This document shows positions 19,795 to 27,715 of a stretch of 64,000 nt of DNA, piece by piece (the first letter of the stretch is position 1; each line of letters begins with the position of its first letter). Below the pieces are notes generated by a model that saw only the letters and a list, made by a program, of their open reading frames with translations, did no database searches and was not told where the DNA came from. This DNA comes from Rhodoferax ferrireducens (GTDB taxonomy: Bacteria; Pseudomonadota; Gammaproteobacteria; Burkholderiales; Burkholderiaceae_C): the NCBI GenBank assembly GCA_002083775.1, contig MTEI01000002.1, forward strand, positions 62,001 to 126,000, given 5' to 3'. The translations under genes and the position numbers were made by a program.

Positions 19795-21933
19795 GTGCCA
19801 ACCAACCGCCCCATTGTCCAGCGTCTGCCGTCCTTGGCCTGGCTACTGCCCGCAATTGTGGTGGCGGTGTGTCTGTTGCTGGCGCTGTGGGACCCGGTGC
19901 CTTTGCAGATGCTGCGCAACGGCCAGTTTGACCAGTTCCAGCGCTGGCAGCCGCGCGTTGATTCCGGTGCACCGGTGCGCATCATTGACATCGATGACGA
20001 CAGTCTGAACCGCCTGGGCCAATGGCCGTGGCCGCGGACCCTGATGGCCGAACTGACGAACAAGCTGCAGGCTGCACAGCCTGCGGCGATTGCCTTTGAC
20101 GTGCTCCTGTCCGAGCCTGACCGCACCTCGCCGCAAGCCATGCTGGACCTCTGGCAGGCGCCTGATGACATACGTGAGCAACTGCGGGCCTTGCCCGACC
20201 ATGACGCTGTCCTGGCGCAGGCGTTGCAGGCCAGCCGTGTGGTGCTGGGCTTTGTGGTGGAGCGGCGTGACCAGCCTGGCGCGCCACCCGAACTCAAAGC
20301 GCGTTACGTGGCAGCGGGTGAACCGGCGCAGCCGTATGTGCCTGCTTTCTCCGGCGCCATTGGGCCGCTGCCTGCGCTCCAGGCGTCTGCCAGTGGGCTG
20401 GGCGCCATTGTTTTCCTGCCAGATGCAGACGGTGTGGTGAGAAGGGTGCCGCTGCTGCTGCGCGTGGGTGACACGCTGGTGCCTTCGCTGGTGGCTGAAA
20501 CGCTGCGGGTGGCACAAGGGGCCCGGAATTTCACCACCAGAACCGTGCCAGAGGCCGGTGTGGGCCTGGCCGAGGTGCGTATCGGCGCGCTGTCGGTGCC
20601 CAGCACGCCGCAAGGTGAGGTGTGGGTGCATTACACCCGGCCTGTGGCGCAGCGCTACATTCCGGCCTGGAAAGTACTGGCCGGTGCGGTGCCAGCGACC
20701 GAGTTGGCGGGCAACATCCTGCTGGTGGGAACCTCGGCCCAGGGCTTGATGGATCTGCGTTTCAGCCCGCTGGGGACGGCCCTGCCAGGCGTTGAAGTGC
20801 ATGCCCAGGCACTGGAGCAACTGCTCACCGGGGGCGGTCTGACTTACCCGTCCTGGGCGCACGCCTTGGGCCTGCTGGTGGCCTTAATGGCCGGGTTGGT
20901 GGTGGGGCTGATAGCGCTGTTTTACCGTGCTGCCTGGTCGCTGGTGGTACTGGCAGGGGCGCTGGCGGCGCTTTGGCTGGGGGTCTGGTATGCCTTCACG
21001 CGCCAGGGCGTTCTAGTGGATGCGGTGACGCCCAGTTTGACCATCGCGCTGAGCTTTGGGGTGTCGAGCATGGTGCACCACATGGTGAGCGAAAAGCGTC
21101 AACGCTGGATTCGCCAGGCATTCTCACGCTATGTGTCGCCCAATCTGGTGGACTATCTGATCCGCCAGCCTGCTGCGCTGGAATTGGGTGGCAAGCGCCA
21201 GGCCTGCAGTTTTGTCTTCACCGACCTGGCCGGGTTCACCACCTGGCTGGAAGGCATGGACCCGGCCAATGCCGTGACCCTGCTCAACGACTATCTGGAC
21301 GGCATGATCGCCATAGCCTTCAGGCACCAGGGCACGCTGGACCGCATTGTGGGCGATGCCCTGGTGCTCATGTTTTCTGCCCCGGTTTATCAGGCAGACC
21401 ATCCGCGCCGGGCCTTGACCTGTGCCTGGGAAATGCACCAGTTCTCCAGCCAGTATGTGGCCCGGCTGGCCGCGCGCGGGGTGTCGTTTGGCTTGACCCG
21501 CATCGGTGTGCATAGCGGTGAGGTGATTGTGGGCAACTTTGGCGGCAGCACCATTTTTGACTACCGTGCGCTGGGCGACCCGATCAACACCGCGGCGCGA
21601 CTTGAGAGCGCCAACAAGCAGTTTGGTACCTTGATCTGTGTCTCGCAGGCCGTGCTGTGCACCTGCCCCGAATGGCCGGTGCGAGCGATTGGCCAGGTCG
21701 TATTGAAAGGCAAGACCCAGCCCCTGGCCGTATTTGAGCCGTTGGACCCGCACCATCCGGGTGACCCGGACTACGCGGCAGCGTTCGAGTTGATGCGCCA
21801 GCACGCACCGCAGGCGCTGCAGGCCTTCACCGACCTGGCCGCCAAACGTGCCAACGATCCGCTGGTGGCCATGCACCTGGCCCGGTTGCGCGGTGGTCAG
21901 GTCTCCGACGTGATGGTGCTCAGCAGCAAATAA
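19795..21933 (+). CDS. CHASE2-domain class III adenylate/guanylate cyclase
   Basis: A 712-residue membrane cyclase. Order: a transmembrane helix (about 14-32), a periplasmic CHASE2 sensor (about 50-350, with VRIIDIDDDSLNRLGQWPWP and TLMAELTNKL), three membrane helices (about 355-430), and a class III cyclase domain (about 470-650). Both metal Asp residues are present (FTDLAGFT, IVGDALVLMF), as are the transition-state Asn and Arg (GDPINTAARLES). At the substrate-recognition Lys of the KxxGD motif this protein has Arg (DRIVGD), so ATP or GTP preference is uncertain. Translation starts at GTG 19795; the nearby ATG at 19787 is out of frame. Its stop is 6 bases from that of the convergent OmpA lipoprotein gene. 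Confidence 0.9.
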   Translation: MPTNRPIVQRLPSLAWLLPAIVVAVCLLLALWDPVPLQMLRNGQFDQFQRWQPRVDSGAPVRIIDIDDDSLNRLGQWPWPRTLMAELTNKLQAAQPAAIAFDVLLSEPDRTSPQAMLDLWQAPDDIREQLRALPDHDAVLAQALQASRVVLGFVVERRDQPGAPPELKARYVAAGEPAQPYVPAFSGAIGPLPALQASASGLGAIVFLPDADGVVRRVPLLLRVGDTLVPSLVAETLRVAQGARNFTTRTVPEAGVGLAEVRIGALSVPSTPQGEVWVHYTRPVAQRYIPAWKVLAGAVPATELAGNILLVGTSAQGLMDLRFSPLGTALPGVEVHAQALEQLLTGGGLTYPSWAHALGLLVALMAGLVVGLIALFYRAAWSLVVLAGALAALWLGVWYAFTRQGVLVDAVTPSLTIALSFGVSSMVHHMVSEKRQRWIRQAFSRYVSPNLVDYLIRQPAALELGGKRQACSFVFTDLAGFTTWLEGMDPANAVTLLNDYLDGMIAIAFRHQGTLDRIVGDALVLMFSAPVYQADHPRRALTCAWEMHQFSSQYVARLAARGVSFGLTRIGVHSGEVIVGNFGGSTIFDYRALGDPINTAARLESANKQFGTLICVSQAVLCTCPEWPVRAIGQVVLKGKTQPLAVFEPLDPHHPGDPDYAAAFELMRQHAPQALQAFTDLAAKRANDPLVAMHLARLRGGQVSDVMVLSSK

Positions 21934-21939
21934 AAACCT

Positions 21940-22542
21940 TCAGCGCACGATCACTTCAACCCGCCGGTTGCGCGGCTCGTCGGTGTCGTCGGGTGTTTTG
22001 ACCAGCAGGTTTTTCTCACCATGGGAGGCCATGGAGACCGGCTCGGTGCTGCCGAGCAAATCGACCACCAGTTGTGCGCGTGTCAAGCCCAGCGCATAGT
22101 TGGCTTTGGCGTCGCCCAAGGTGTCGGAATGGCCAATCACCGACAAGTCGGCGCCCGGGCGTTGTGCCAGGTCGCTCCTGATTTTGGGCATCTCGGCTTG
22201 CGAGGCGACGGTCAGCGTGGGTTGGCCAGCTTCAAAGTACAGCAGGTAAATCGTCGGTTTCTGGGGACTTGCGGCCAGGGCGGCGCCAAAGTCTTTTTGC
22301 AGCTCGGCGTCGGTCAGCGTGAAGGTGTCTTGCCGGGTACCGCCTATGAAGGTGCCCTGACTTTTCTGGTCGAGCAGGATGGTTTGCTTTGGGGTGGTGA
22401 CCACCACCTGGCCCAGCGAGCCGTCATCATCGGGCAGCAAAACCACATAGTTTTTGGCACAGCCGGTCAGGGTTAGCAGCCAGGCCAGGCTCAACAGTGC
22501 AGCGGCCTTGGCAACAACGGGGTGCAGAAAGGGGGTTGGCAT
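21940..22542 (-). CDS. OmpA-family peptidoglycan-associated lipoprotein
   Basis: A 200-residue lipoprotein: a signal peptide with lipobox LTGC (Cys28), a spacer of about 75 residues, and a C-terminal OmpA/MotB peptidoglycan-binding domain from about residue 95. Diagnostic pieces are YFEAGQPTL, VIGHSDTLGDAKANYALGL with the conserved Asp, RAQLVVDLL, and the end RNRRVEVIVR. It would tether the outer membrane to the cell wall. It follows the FecR gene by only 3 bases, so the two are one transcript. The pair faces the CHASE2 cyclase, a grouping that suggests a shared envelope-sensing job (inferred). Confidence 0.9.
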   Translation of the reverse strand: MPTPFLHPVVAKAAALLSLAWLLTLTGCAKNYVVLLPDDDGSLGQVVVTTPKQTILLDQKSQGTFIGGTRQDTFTLTDAELQKDFGAALAASPQKPTIYLLYFEAGQPTLTVASQAEMPKIRSDLAQRPGADLSVIGHSDTLGDAKANYALGLTRAQLVVDLLGSTEPVSMASHGEKNLLVKTPDDTDEPRNRRVEVIVR

Positions 22543-22545
22543 GGG

Positions 22546-22998
22546 TTACTCCGGTACAACTTTGGCAACAAAGTGCGTGCCACGCACGCCAATCGTGCCG
22601 GTGGGTGTGCGCACCGACACAGCAGCGGGCTTGAGCCTGGCGATCACCCCCGAGACATAGTTGAGTGAACCCCGCCGCAGGCTGGCAACAAGTTTCAATT
22701 CGTCCTGCGCCGGGTTGTACACATAGTCGTCCACGACCAGCTCGGTGTCTGGGCCGATCGACAGCAGGGTGTTGTCCTTGAGCGTGATGCCAAGGCTGCC
22801 CTGTGGCCCGGTTTTGAGAACGTTGGTTGTTTTGACCGGCGTGCCAGGCTCTGCTTTGATGGCCATGCCCGCTGCCACCACGCTGGCGTCGCCCTGAGCG
22901 ATTTTGACGTAACCGATGATGGTGTCATCGGCCAGCGCGGCAGTTGTGGCCAACAAAAGCGCTGCCGCCCAGGCAAAGTTGCGCGGAGTCAAATTCAT
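22546..22998 (-). CDS. FecR-domain periplasmic protein
   Basis: A 150-residue exported protein with a cleavable signal (residues 1-23, ending AALAD) and a FecR-type domain. Visible motifs are GPQGSLGITLKDNTLLSIGP, LRRGSLNYVSG and, at the end, SVRTPTGTIGVRGTHF. Unlike the FecR anti-sigma factor there is no cytoplasmic helix or transmembrane segment, so it is a periplasmic stand-alone domain, as often found beside CHASE2 cyclases. The frame opens at 23031, but the ATG at 22998 gives the signal peptide directly. Confidence 0.88.
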   Translation of the reverse strand: MNLTPRNFAWAAALLLATTAALADDTIIGYVKIAQGDASVVAAGMAIKAEPGTPVKTTNVLKTGPQGSLGITLKDNTLLSIGPDTELVVDDYVYNPAQDELKLVASLRRGSLNYVSGVIARLKPAAVSVRTPTGTIGVRGTHFVAKVVPE

Positions 22999-23082
22999 GG
23001 CGTGTTCCTGGTTTTGTTGGAGTCTAGGCACGGCCTGATGCTACTTCAGGGAGGGCGAAAAACAATCGCCCCAAAGGGCAGT

Positions 23083-24000
23083 TCAAAGTGTCAGTCGGCG
23101 CTGGCTCACAAAATGCTGCGGCGTCAGGCTCACCGGATCGGTAAACACCAGTTCCCGGGCCAGCAGTTGCAGCGGATGGGCGTGATCGAATTGACCCTCT
23201 GGGGTCAGAGTGGGGTACAGGCCATCGTTCAAGATCGGCAAACCCAGGGCCAGCATGTGCACGCGCAGTTGATGCCGCTGGCCAGTGACTGGCTTCAGCG
23301 CATAACGCGCCAGGTCGCCACGCACCTCCAGCACGTCGATGTGGGTCACGGCGTTGGGCGTGCCGGGCACCTCGTGCTGAAGCATGAAATGCCCAGCCTC
23401 CTGGATGCGGCTTTGGCGCACCTGCGGCAGGGTCACATCCGCTCGCCACGGGGCGATGGCGTGGTAGGTTTTTTGCACTTGGTGCTGGCTGAACAGTGCG
23501 CTGTAGGCGGCGCGGCTGGCGGGTTGTTTGGAAAACATCACCAGCCCGGCGGTATCGCGGTCAATGCGGTGGATCGGCACCAGATCATCGAGACCCAGCT
23601 TGTGTTTGAGCCGCACCAGCACGGTCTCGGCCAAGTACCCGCCCGAGGGCACCACCGGCAAAAAGTGCGGTTTGTCCACCACCAGCAGATGCTCGTTCTG
23701 GTACAGCACCACCTCCTGAAAAGGAATGGGGGGCTCGTGAGGCACCTCGCGGTAATAAAACAGGCGCGTGTGGGCCGGGTAGGGCGACTGGCTGGCGCGC
23801 TCTGGCGTGATGGCGGTGCCCGATTCGTCCAGCACCGCACCACGCGCCATGCGTTCCAGCCAGGTGGCGGGGGTGACGTTGGGGAAGCGCTGTGTCAAAA
23901 AATCGATCAACGTCAACCAAGGTCCACCCGGCAAGCCAACACAGCTGGGGCCGATGCCGTTGCGGGTGGGAGGTTTAACGTGAAAATCCTCGGCTGTCAT
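23083..24000 (-). CDS. RluA-family RNA pseudouridine synthase
   Basis: A pseudouridine synthase of about 305 residues; family members isomerise specific uridines in rRNA or tRNA. The catalytic motif is VPIHRIDRDTAGLVMFSKQP, with the active Asp in RIDRDT. An S4-like N-terminal part (VTPATWLERMARGAVLDESG) and the KTYHAIAPW and RHQLRVHMLALGLPI blocks are also present. The exact target site is not evident. The start is uncertain: conserved sequence begins near PPTRNGIGPSCV, and the closest in-frame ATG is at 24000, inside a family B repeat. A longer frame to 24159 would read through the whole repeat. Confidence 0.87.
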   Translation of the reverse strand: MTAEDFHVKPPTRNGIGPSCVGLPGGPWLTLIDFLTQRFPNVTPATWLERMARGAVLDESGTAITPERASQSPYPAHTRLFYYREVPHEPPIPFQEVVLYQNEHLLVVDKPHFLPVVPSGGYLAETVLVRLKHKLGLDDLVPIHRIDRDTAGLVMFSKQPASRAAYSALFSQHQVQKTYHAIAPWRADVTLPQVRQSRIQEAGHFMLQHEVPGTPNAVTHIDVLEVRGDLARYALKPVTGQRHQLRVHMLALGLPILNDGLYPTLTPEGQFDHAHPLQLLARELVFTDPVSLTPQHFVSQRRLTL

Positions 24001-24084
24001 CCCGGACCTGATCCGGGATCCATGAACCGGGTGCATGGATTGCGGGTGCTGAAACCCCGGACCTGATCCGGGGACGCAATGACA
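23984..24084 (+). repeat. Family B palindromic repeat at the 5' end of the pseudouridine synthase gene
   Basis: The core runs from GTCAT (23996) to ATGAC (24083) and shares GTGAAAATCC..GGCTGTCATC with the copy at 12866. The unit CCCGGACCTGATCCGGG occurs twice (24001-24017 and about 24056-24073), showing an internal partial duplication. On the minus strand its edge reads ATGACAGCC, which is the best start codon for the pseudouridine synthase gene. Confidence 0.8.
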
Positions 24085-24127
24085 GCTGGGTTCTTCATGC
24101 TTCGGGGTGGTATGACTGTCATCGGAC

Positions 24128-24904
24128 TTAAACCCGCTCAAAAACGATGTCCCACACACCGTGGCCGAGTTTCAGGCCACGGTTTTCAAACTTGGTGAGC
24201 GGGCGGTAAAACGGTTTGGGGGCGTAGCCCAGCAGTTCCGGGTAGGTGGCCAGAGCGGTGTTTTTCAGCAAGGGCTCGTCGGTCAGCACCTGCAGGATTT
24301 GCTCGGCGTACTCCTGCCAGTCGGTGGCGCAGTGGATGTAGCCACCCACTTTCAGTCGCGTTGCCAGCTTGGCAATCAGTGGGCCTTGAATCAGGCGGCG
24401 TTTGTTGTGGCGCGCCTTGTGCCAGGGGTCGGGAAAAAAGATGTGCACGCCGTCCAGGCATTGCAGCGGCAACATGTGGTCGATGACCTCCACCGCGTCA
24501 TGCGCGCAGATGCGGATGTTTTTGAGGTTTTGCTCGCCAATGCGCTTGAGCAGCGCGCCCACACCGGGGTCATGCACCTCGCAGCACAAAAAGTGGGTGT
24601 CGGGCAGCAGTGCGGCAATGTGCGCAGTGGCCTCACCCATGCCAAAACCGATCTCCAGCACCAGAGGCTTTGCCGGCGTGTTTTGGGCATTATTTTGACT
24701 TGTAGCCCTTATGTATTCTGGGTAAGCAGCTACAAAATCTAGAGTATTCGTCTGGTAGGGCAAGAGAAAACGTGGACCCAGTTCACTCAGGGCTTTGGTC
24801 TGCCCCGCCGTGGTGCGCCCGGTGCGTTTCACAAAACTGCGAATGGCACGCCGTTCGGGCGCGGCCGGCATGGGGTGGGTGTCTGGAGCGGTGTCTTGGG
24901 TCAT
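24128..24904 (-). CDS. trmB: tRNA (guanine-N7)-methyltransferase
   Basis: TrmB, 258 residues, makes m7G46 in tRNA using S-adenosylmethionine. The SAM-binding block [17 protein letters not shown], the catalytic-region [17 protein letters not shown] and the C-terminal [16 protein letters not shown] are intact. Residues about 56-72, just before the SAM motif, are encoded by a family A repeat read in frame ([17 protein letters not shown]), followed by AQNTPAKP. TrmB proteins usually have a shorter segment between the YLLP-type block and the SAM motif. The ATG at 24904 was chosen over an open frame to 24988. It is divergent from a GGDEF-EAL gene, with a 70-base gap. Confidence 0.94.
   Translation of the reverse strand: MTQDTAPDTHPMPAAPERRAIRSFVKRTGRTTAGQTKALSELGPRFLLPYQTNTLDFVAAYPEYIRATSQNNAQNTPAKPLVLEIGFGMGEATAHIAALLPDTHFLCCEVHDPGVGALLKRIGEQNLKNIRICAHDAVEVIDHMLPLQCLDGVHIFFPDPWHKARHNKRRLIQGPLIAKLATRLKVGGYIHCATDWQEYAEQILQVLTDEPLLKNTALATYPELLGYAPKPFYRPLTKFENRGLKLGHGVWDIVFERV
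24691..24738 (+). repeat. Family A repeat inside trmB
   Basis: This copy reads TATTTTGACTTGTAGCCCTT then ATGTATTCTGGGTAAGCAGC and TACAAAAT. It matches the canonical element at TTTTG, TAGCCCTTAT and the TAGCTA-like tail, and shares GTAAGCAGCTAC with the copy at 11217. It is read on the opposite strand as sense codons of trmB without a frameshift or stop. Confidence 0.75.
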
Positions 24905-24974
24905 GGTGTTGGCGATCAAAGTGCGCCGGATTGTAGATTTGCCCCAAAAAAGGGCGGAAAATGTGGCCGCTGCC

Positions 24975-27638
24975 ATGAGGAACGTCATCGACCCCCAAAC
25001 ACTTCACCCGGTCAAGGGTGGCCGTGCTGCGCCAATCTCTGGCGGTGGGCGCGGGAGCCACTCGCTGGCTACTCTGGCGGCCTTGCCCGACCTGCTGTTC
25101 GAGGTGGACCTGGATGGCCGGTATCTGGACTACCACTCGCCGCGTACCGAGTTGCTGGCAGCACCGGCTGAAGCGTTGCTGGGCAAGACGCTGCATGACA
25201 CGTTGCCAGCCGCCACCGCAGACGCCTGCCTGGTGGCTTTGCACGAGGCAAATGCCAACAATTTTTCATGGGGCCACCGGATTGAGCTGGTGCTGCCCAC
25301 AGGTGCCAGCTGGTTTGAGTGGTCGGTGTCACGCAAAGACAACGGCCCAGGGCAGTCGGTGAGCTTCGTTGTCTTGTCGCGCGATGTCACCCGGCACATG
25401 CTGGAGCAGCGCAAGTTGCAGCGTCTGACCCAGATGTACGCTGCGTCGAGCCAATGCAATCAGGCCATTGTGCGATGCCAAAGCGAGCAAGAGCTGTTCC
25501 CCATCATTTGCGCTGATGCCGTGAAGTCGGGTGGCATGAAGATGGCTTGGATTGGTCTGCCTGACCCGCTCACCGGCCAGATCAAGCCTGTGGCCAGCGC
25601 TGGTGAGGGCACAGATTACCTGCGTGATCTGCTCATCACCAGCGATTCTGGTGCACCCTGCGGTCAGGGGCCGTCCGGCATCGCTTTGCGGCAAGACCAG
25701 CCTTACTGGTGCCAGGATTTTTTGATGGACCCTGTCACGCAGGCTTGGCATGCGCTTGCCCGCCAATACGGCTGGGGTGCATTGGCGGTTTTGCCATTGC
25801 ACCGGGGTGGCCAGGTGGTGGGCTTGATGTCGGTGTATGCCAGCGAAGCCCATGCCTTTGACGATGCAGTCCGCTCGCTGCTGACGGACATGGTCAGGGG
25901 CATCAGCTATGCGCTGGAACGTTTTGCCGATGAGCTGAGTCGCGCACAGGTGCAGACGAAGCTACGCGAGAGTGAGGAGCGCTACCACAAAGCTTTTGAT
26001 ACCAGCCCGGATGCCGTCAATATCACGCGCCGCACCGACGGGTTGTACCTGGATGTGAATGCCGGGTTCGAGCGCCTTACCGGCTGGCGGCGTGACGAGT
26101 CGGTGGGTAAAACCTCGGTGGAATTGAACCTTTGGGCCAATCCGAAAGATCGCCAACGCATGGTGGAGGCCTTGCAGAACGAGGGCCGTTGCACCAACCT
26201 GGAGGTGGATTTTGTCAAGAAGAACGGCGACATCATCCATGGGCTGATTTCAGCGGAGTCGGTTCAGTTTGACAACGTGGATTGCCTGCTGACCATCACC
26301 CGCGACATCACGGAACACAAGCGCTCGCAGGAGCGCATCACCCAGCTGGCGCATTTTGACCAGCTCACCGGCCTGCCCAACCGCAGCCAGTTGCAGGCGC
26401 GTTTTGAGTTTGTACGCCAATTGGCCCAGCGCAGTGGCGAGAGCCTGGCGCTGATGTTTCTGGATCTGGATCACTTCAAAAACGTGAACGACACGCTGGG
26501 CCACAGCATTGGCGACTGCCTGCTGGTACAAGTGGCCAAGCGGCTTGTCAGCACCTTGTGCGCGGGTGACACGCTCTCGCGCATGGGCGGCGATGAGTTC
26601 ATTCTGCTGCTGCCATCCGCCACCGAAGAGAGCGCCGGGCAGATGGCCATGAAGCTGCTGGCCGTCATGGCGGAGCCGTTCCGGGTTGAAAGCTATGAGC
26701 TGGTCAGTACCCTGTCGATCGGCATTGCGGTGTATCCGCATGATGGGCTGGATTTTGAAACGCTGTCGAAAAACGCCGACACGGCCATGTACCGGGTCAA
26801 GCAGGCCAGCCACAACAACTTCTGCTTTTTTGCGCAAGAGATGCAGTCGCATTCCGCACGCACGCTGCGGCTGAGCAATGCCTTGCACTTTGCGCTGGAG
26901 CGCGGTGAGCTGTCCCTGCATTACCAGCCGCAGATTTCGCTGCAGGATGGCCGCATGGTGGGCGCCGAGGCACTGATTCGCTGGCAGCACCCCGAGCTGG
27001 GGCCGGTCTCACCCACCGAGTTCATCCGTATTGCCGAGGACAACGGCCAGATTCTGGCGATTGGTGAATGGGTGCTGCGCAGCGCGGTTGGCCAGCTCAA
27101 GCGCTGGCTGGATGCCGGTATGCACCCCATAGTGGTGTCGGTCAACCTCTCGGCGGTGCAGTTCCGCCACCCGAACTTGCTGGCCATGGTCACGCAGATT
27201 CTGGACGAGGTGGGTTTGCCGCCGCAGTACCTGGAGCTGGAGCTCACCGAAGCCATGGCCATGGACCAGCCGGTGGCCGCCATTGCGCTGATGAACCAGC
27301 TGCATGAGAGCGGTATCCGCCTGTCGATTGACGACTTTGGCACCGGTTATTCCTCGCTGAGCTATCTGAAGAAGTTCAATGTGTCCAAGCTCAAGATCGA
27401 CCAGAGTTTTGTCCACGATATCAGCGACAACCCGGACGACAAGGCCATCGTCACCGCCATCATCAACCTGGCCACCAGTTTGGGCCTCAAAACCATTGCC
27501 GAAGGGGTTGAAACAGCCGCCCAGCTGGCCTTTTTGCGACTGCAGGGGTGTGATGAAGTGCAGGGCTATTACTTCAGTAAGCCGCTGCCCGTTGACGCGT
27601 TTGAGGCCTTTGTGCGCAACCAGCGGTTGACCTGTTGA
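24975..27638 (+). CDS. PAS-GAF-PAS-GGDEF-EAL c-di-GMP protein
   Basis: A soluble dual-domain protein of 887 residues. Order: a PAS-like domain (about 35-145), GAF (about 160-325, including [11 protein letters not shown] and [17 protein letters not shown]), a second PAS (about 330-450), GGDEF with MGGDEF (538-542) and EAL (EAL at 665-667). The inhibitory RxxD is replaced by CAGD, so product inhibition is probably lost. The EAL domain keeps its metal and catalytic residues ([37 protein letters not shown]), so phosphodiesterase activity is likely; cyclase activity is possible. The ATG at 24975 was preferred over an open frame to 24795. No membrane helix is seen. Confidence 0.92.
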   Translation: MRNVIDPQTLHPVKGGRAAPISGGGRGSHSLATLAALPDLLFEVDLDGRYLDYHSPRTELLAAPAEALLGKTLHDTLPAATADACLVALHEANANNFSWGHRIELVLPTGASWFEWSVSRKDNGPGQSVSFVVLSRDVTRHMLEQRKLQRLTQMYAASSQCNQAIVRCQSEQELFPIICADAVKSGGMKMAWIGLPDPLTGQIKPVASAGEGTDYLRDLLITSDSGAPCGQGPSGIALRQDQPYWCQDFLMDPVTQAWHALARQYGWGALAVLPLHRGGQVVGLMSVYASEAHAFDDAVRSLLTDMVRGISYALERFADELSRAQVQTKLRESEERYHKAFDTSPDAVNITRRTDGLYLDVNAGFERLTGWRRDESVGKTSVELNLWANPKDRQRMVEALQNEGRCTNLEVDFVKKNGDIIHGLISAESVQFDNVDCLLTITRDITEHKRSQERITQLAHFDQLTGLPNRSQLQARFEFVRQLAQRSGESLALMFLDLDHFKNVNDTLGHSIGDCLLVQVAKRLVSTLCAGDTLSRMGGDEFILLLPSATEESAGQMAMKLLAVMAEPFRVESYELVSTLSIGIAVYPHDGLDFETLSKNADTAMYRVKQASHNNFCFFAQEMQSHSARTLRLSNALHFALERGELSLHYQPQISLQDGRMVGAEALIRWQHPELGPVSPTEFIRIAEDNGQILAIGEWVLRSAVGQLKRWLDAGMHPIVVSVNLSAVQFRHPNLLAMVTQILDEVGLPPQYLELELTEAMAMDQPVAAIALMNQLHESGIRLSIDDFGTGYSSLSYLKKFNVSKLKIDQSFVHDISDNPDDKAIVTAIINLATSLGLKTIAEGVETAAQLAFLRLQGCDEVQGYYFSKPLPVDAFEAFVRNQRLTC

Positions 27639-27643
27639 TTTTT

Positions 27644-27710
27644 TCATGGCGGGCTTGATCCGCCATCCAGCCCTGCGCAAGCATGGATCCTGGATCGAGT
27701 CTGGGATGAC
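27644..27710 (-). repeat. Family B repeat between two convergent GGDEF-EAL genes
   Basis: On the minus strand this copy reads GTCATCCCAGACTCGATCCA, then GGATCCATGC and ends AAGCCCGCCATGA. It shares the layout of the other family B copies (GTCATCCC, GATCC.GGATCCATG, CAAGCCCGC.ATGA). It fills the 77-base space between two convergent stops and could serve as a bidirectional terminator, since the arms can form hairpins. Confidence 0.75.
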
Positions 27711-27715
27711 AACCT

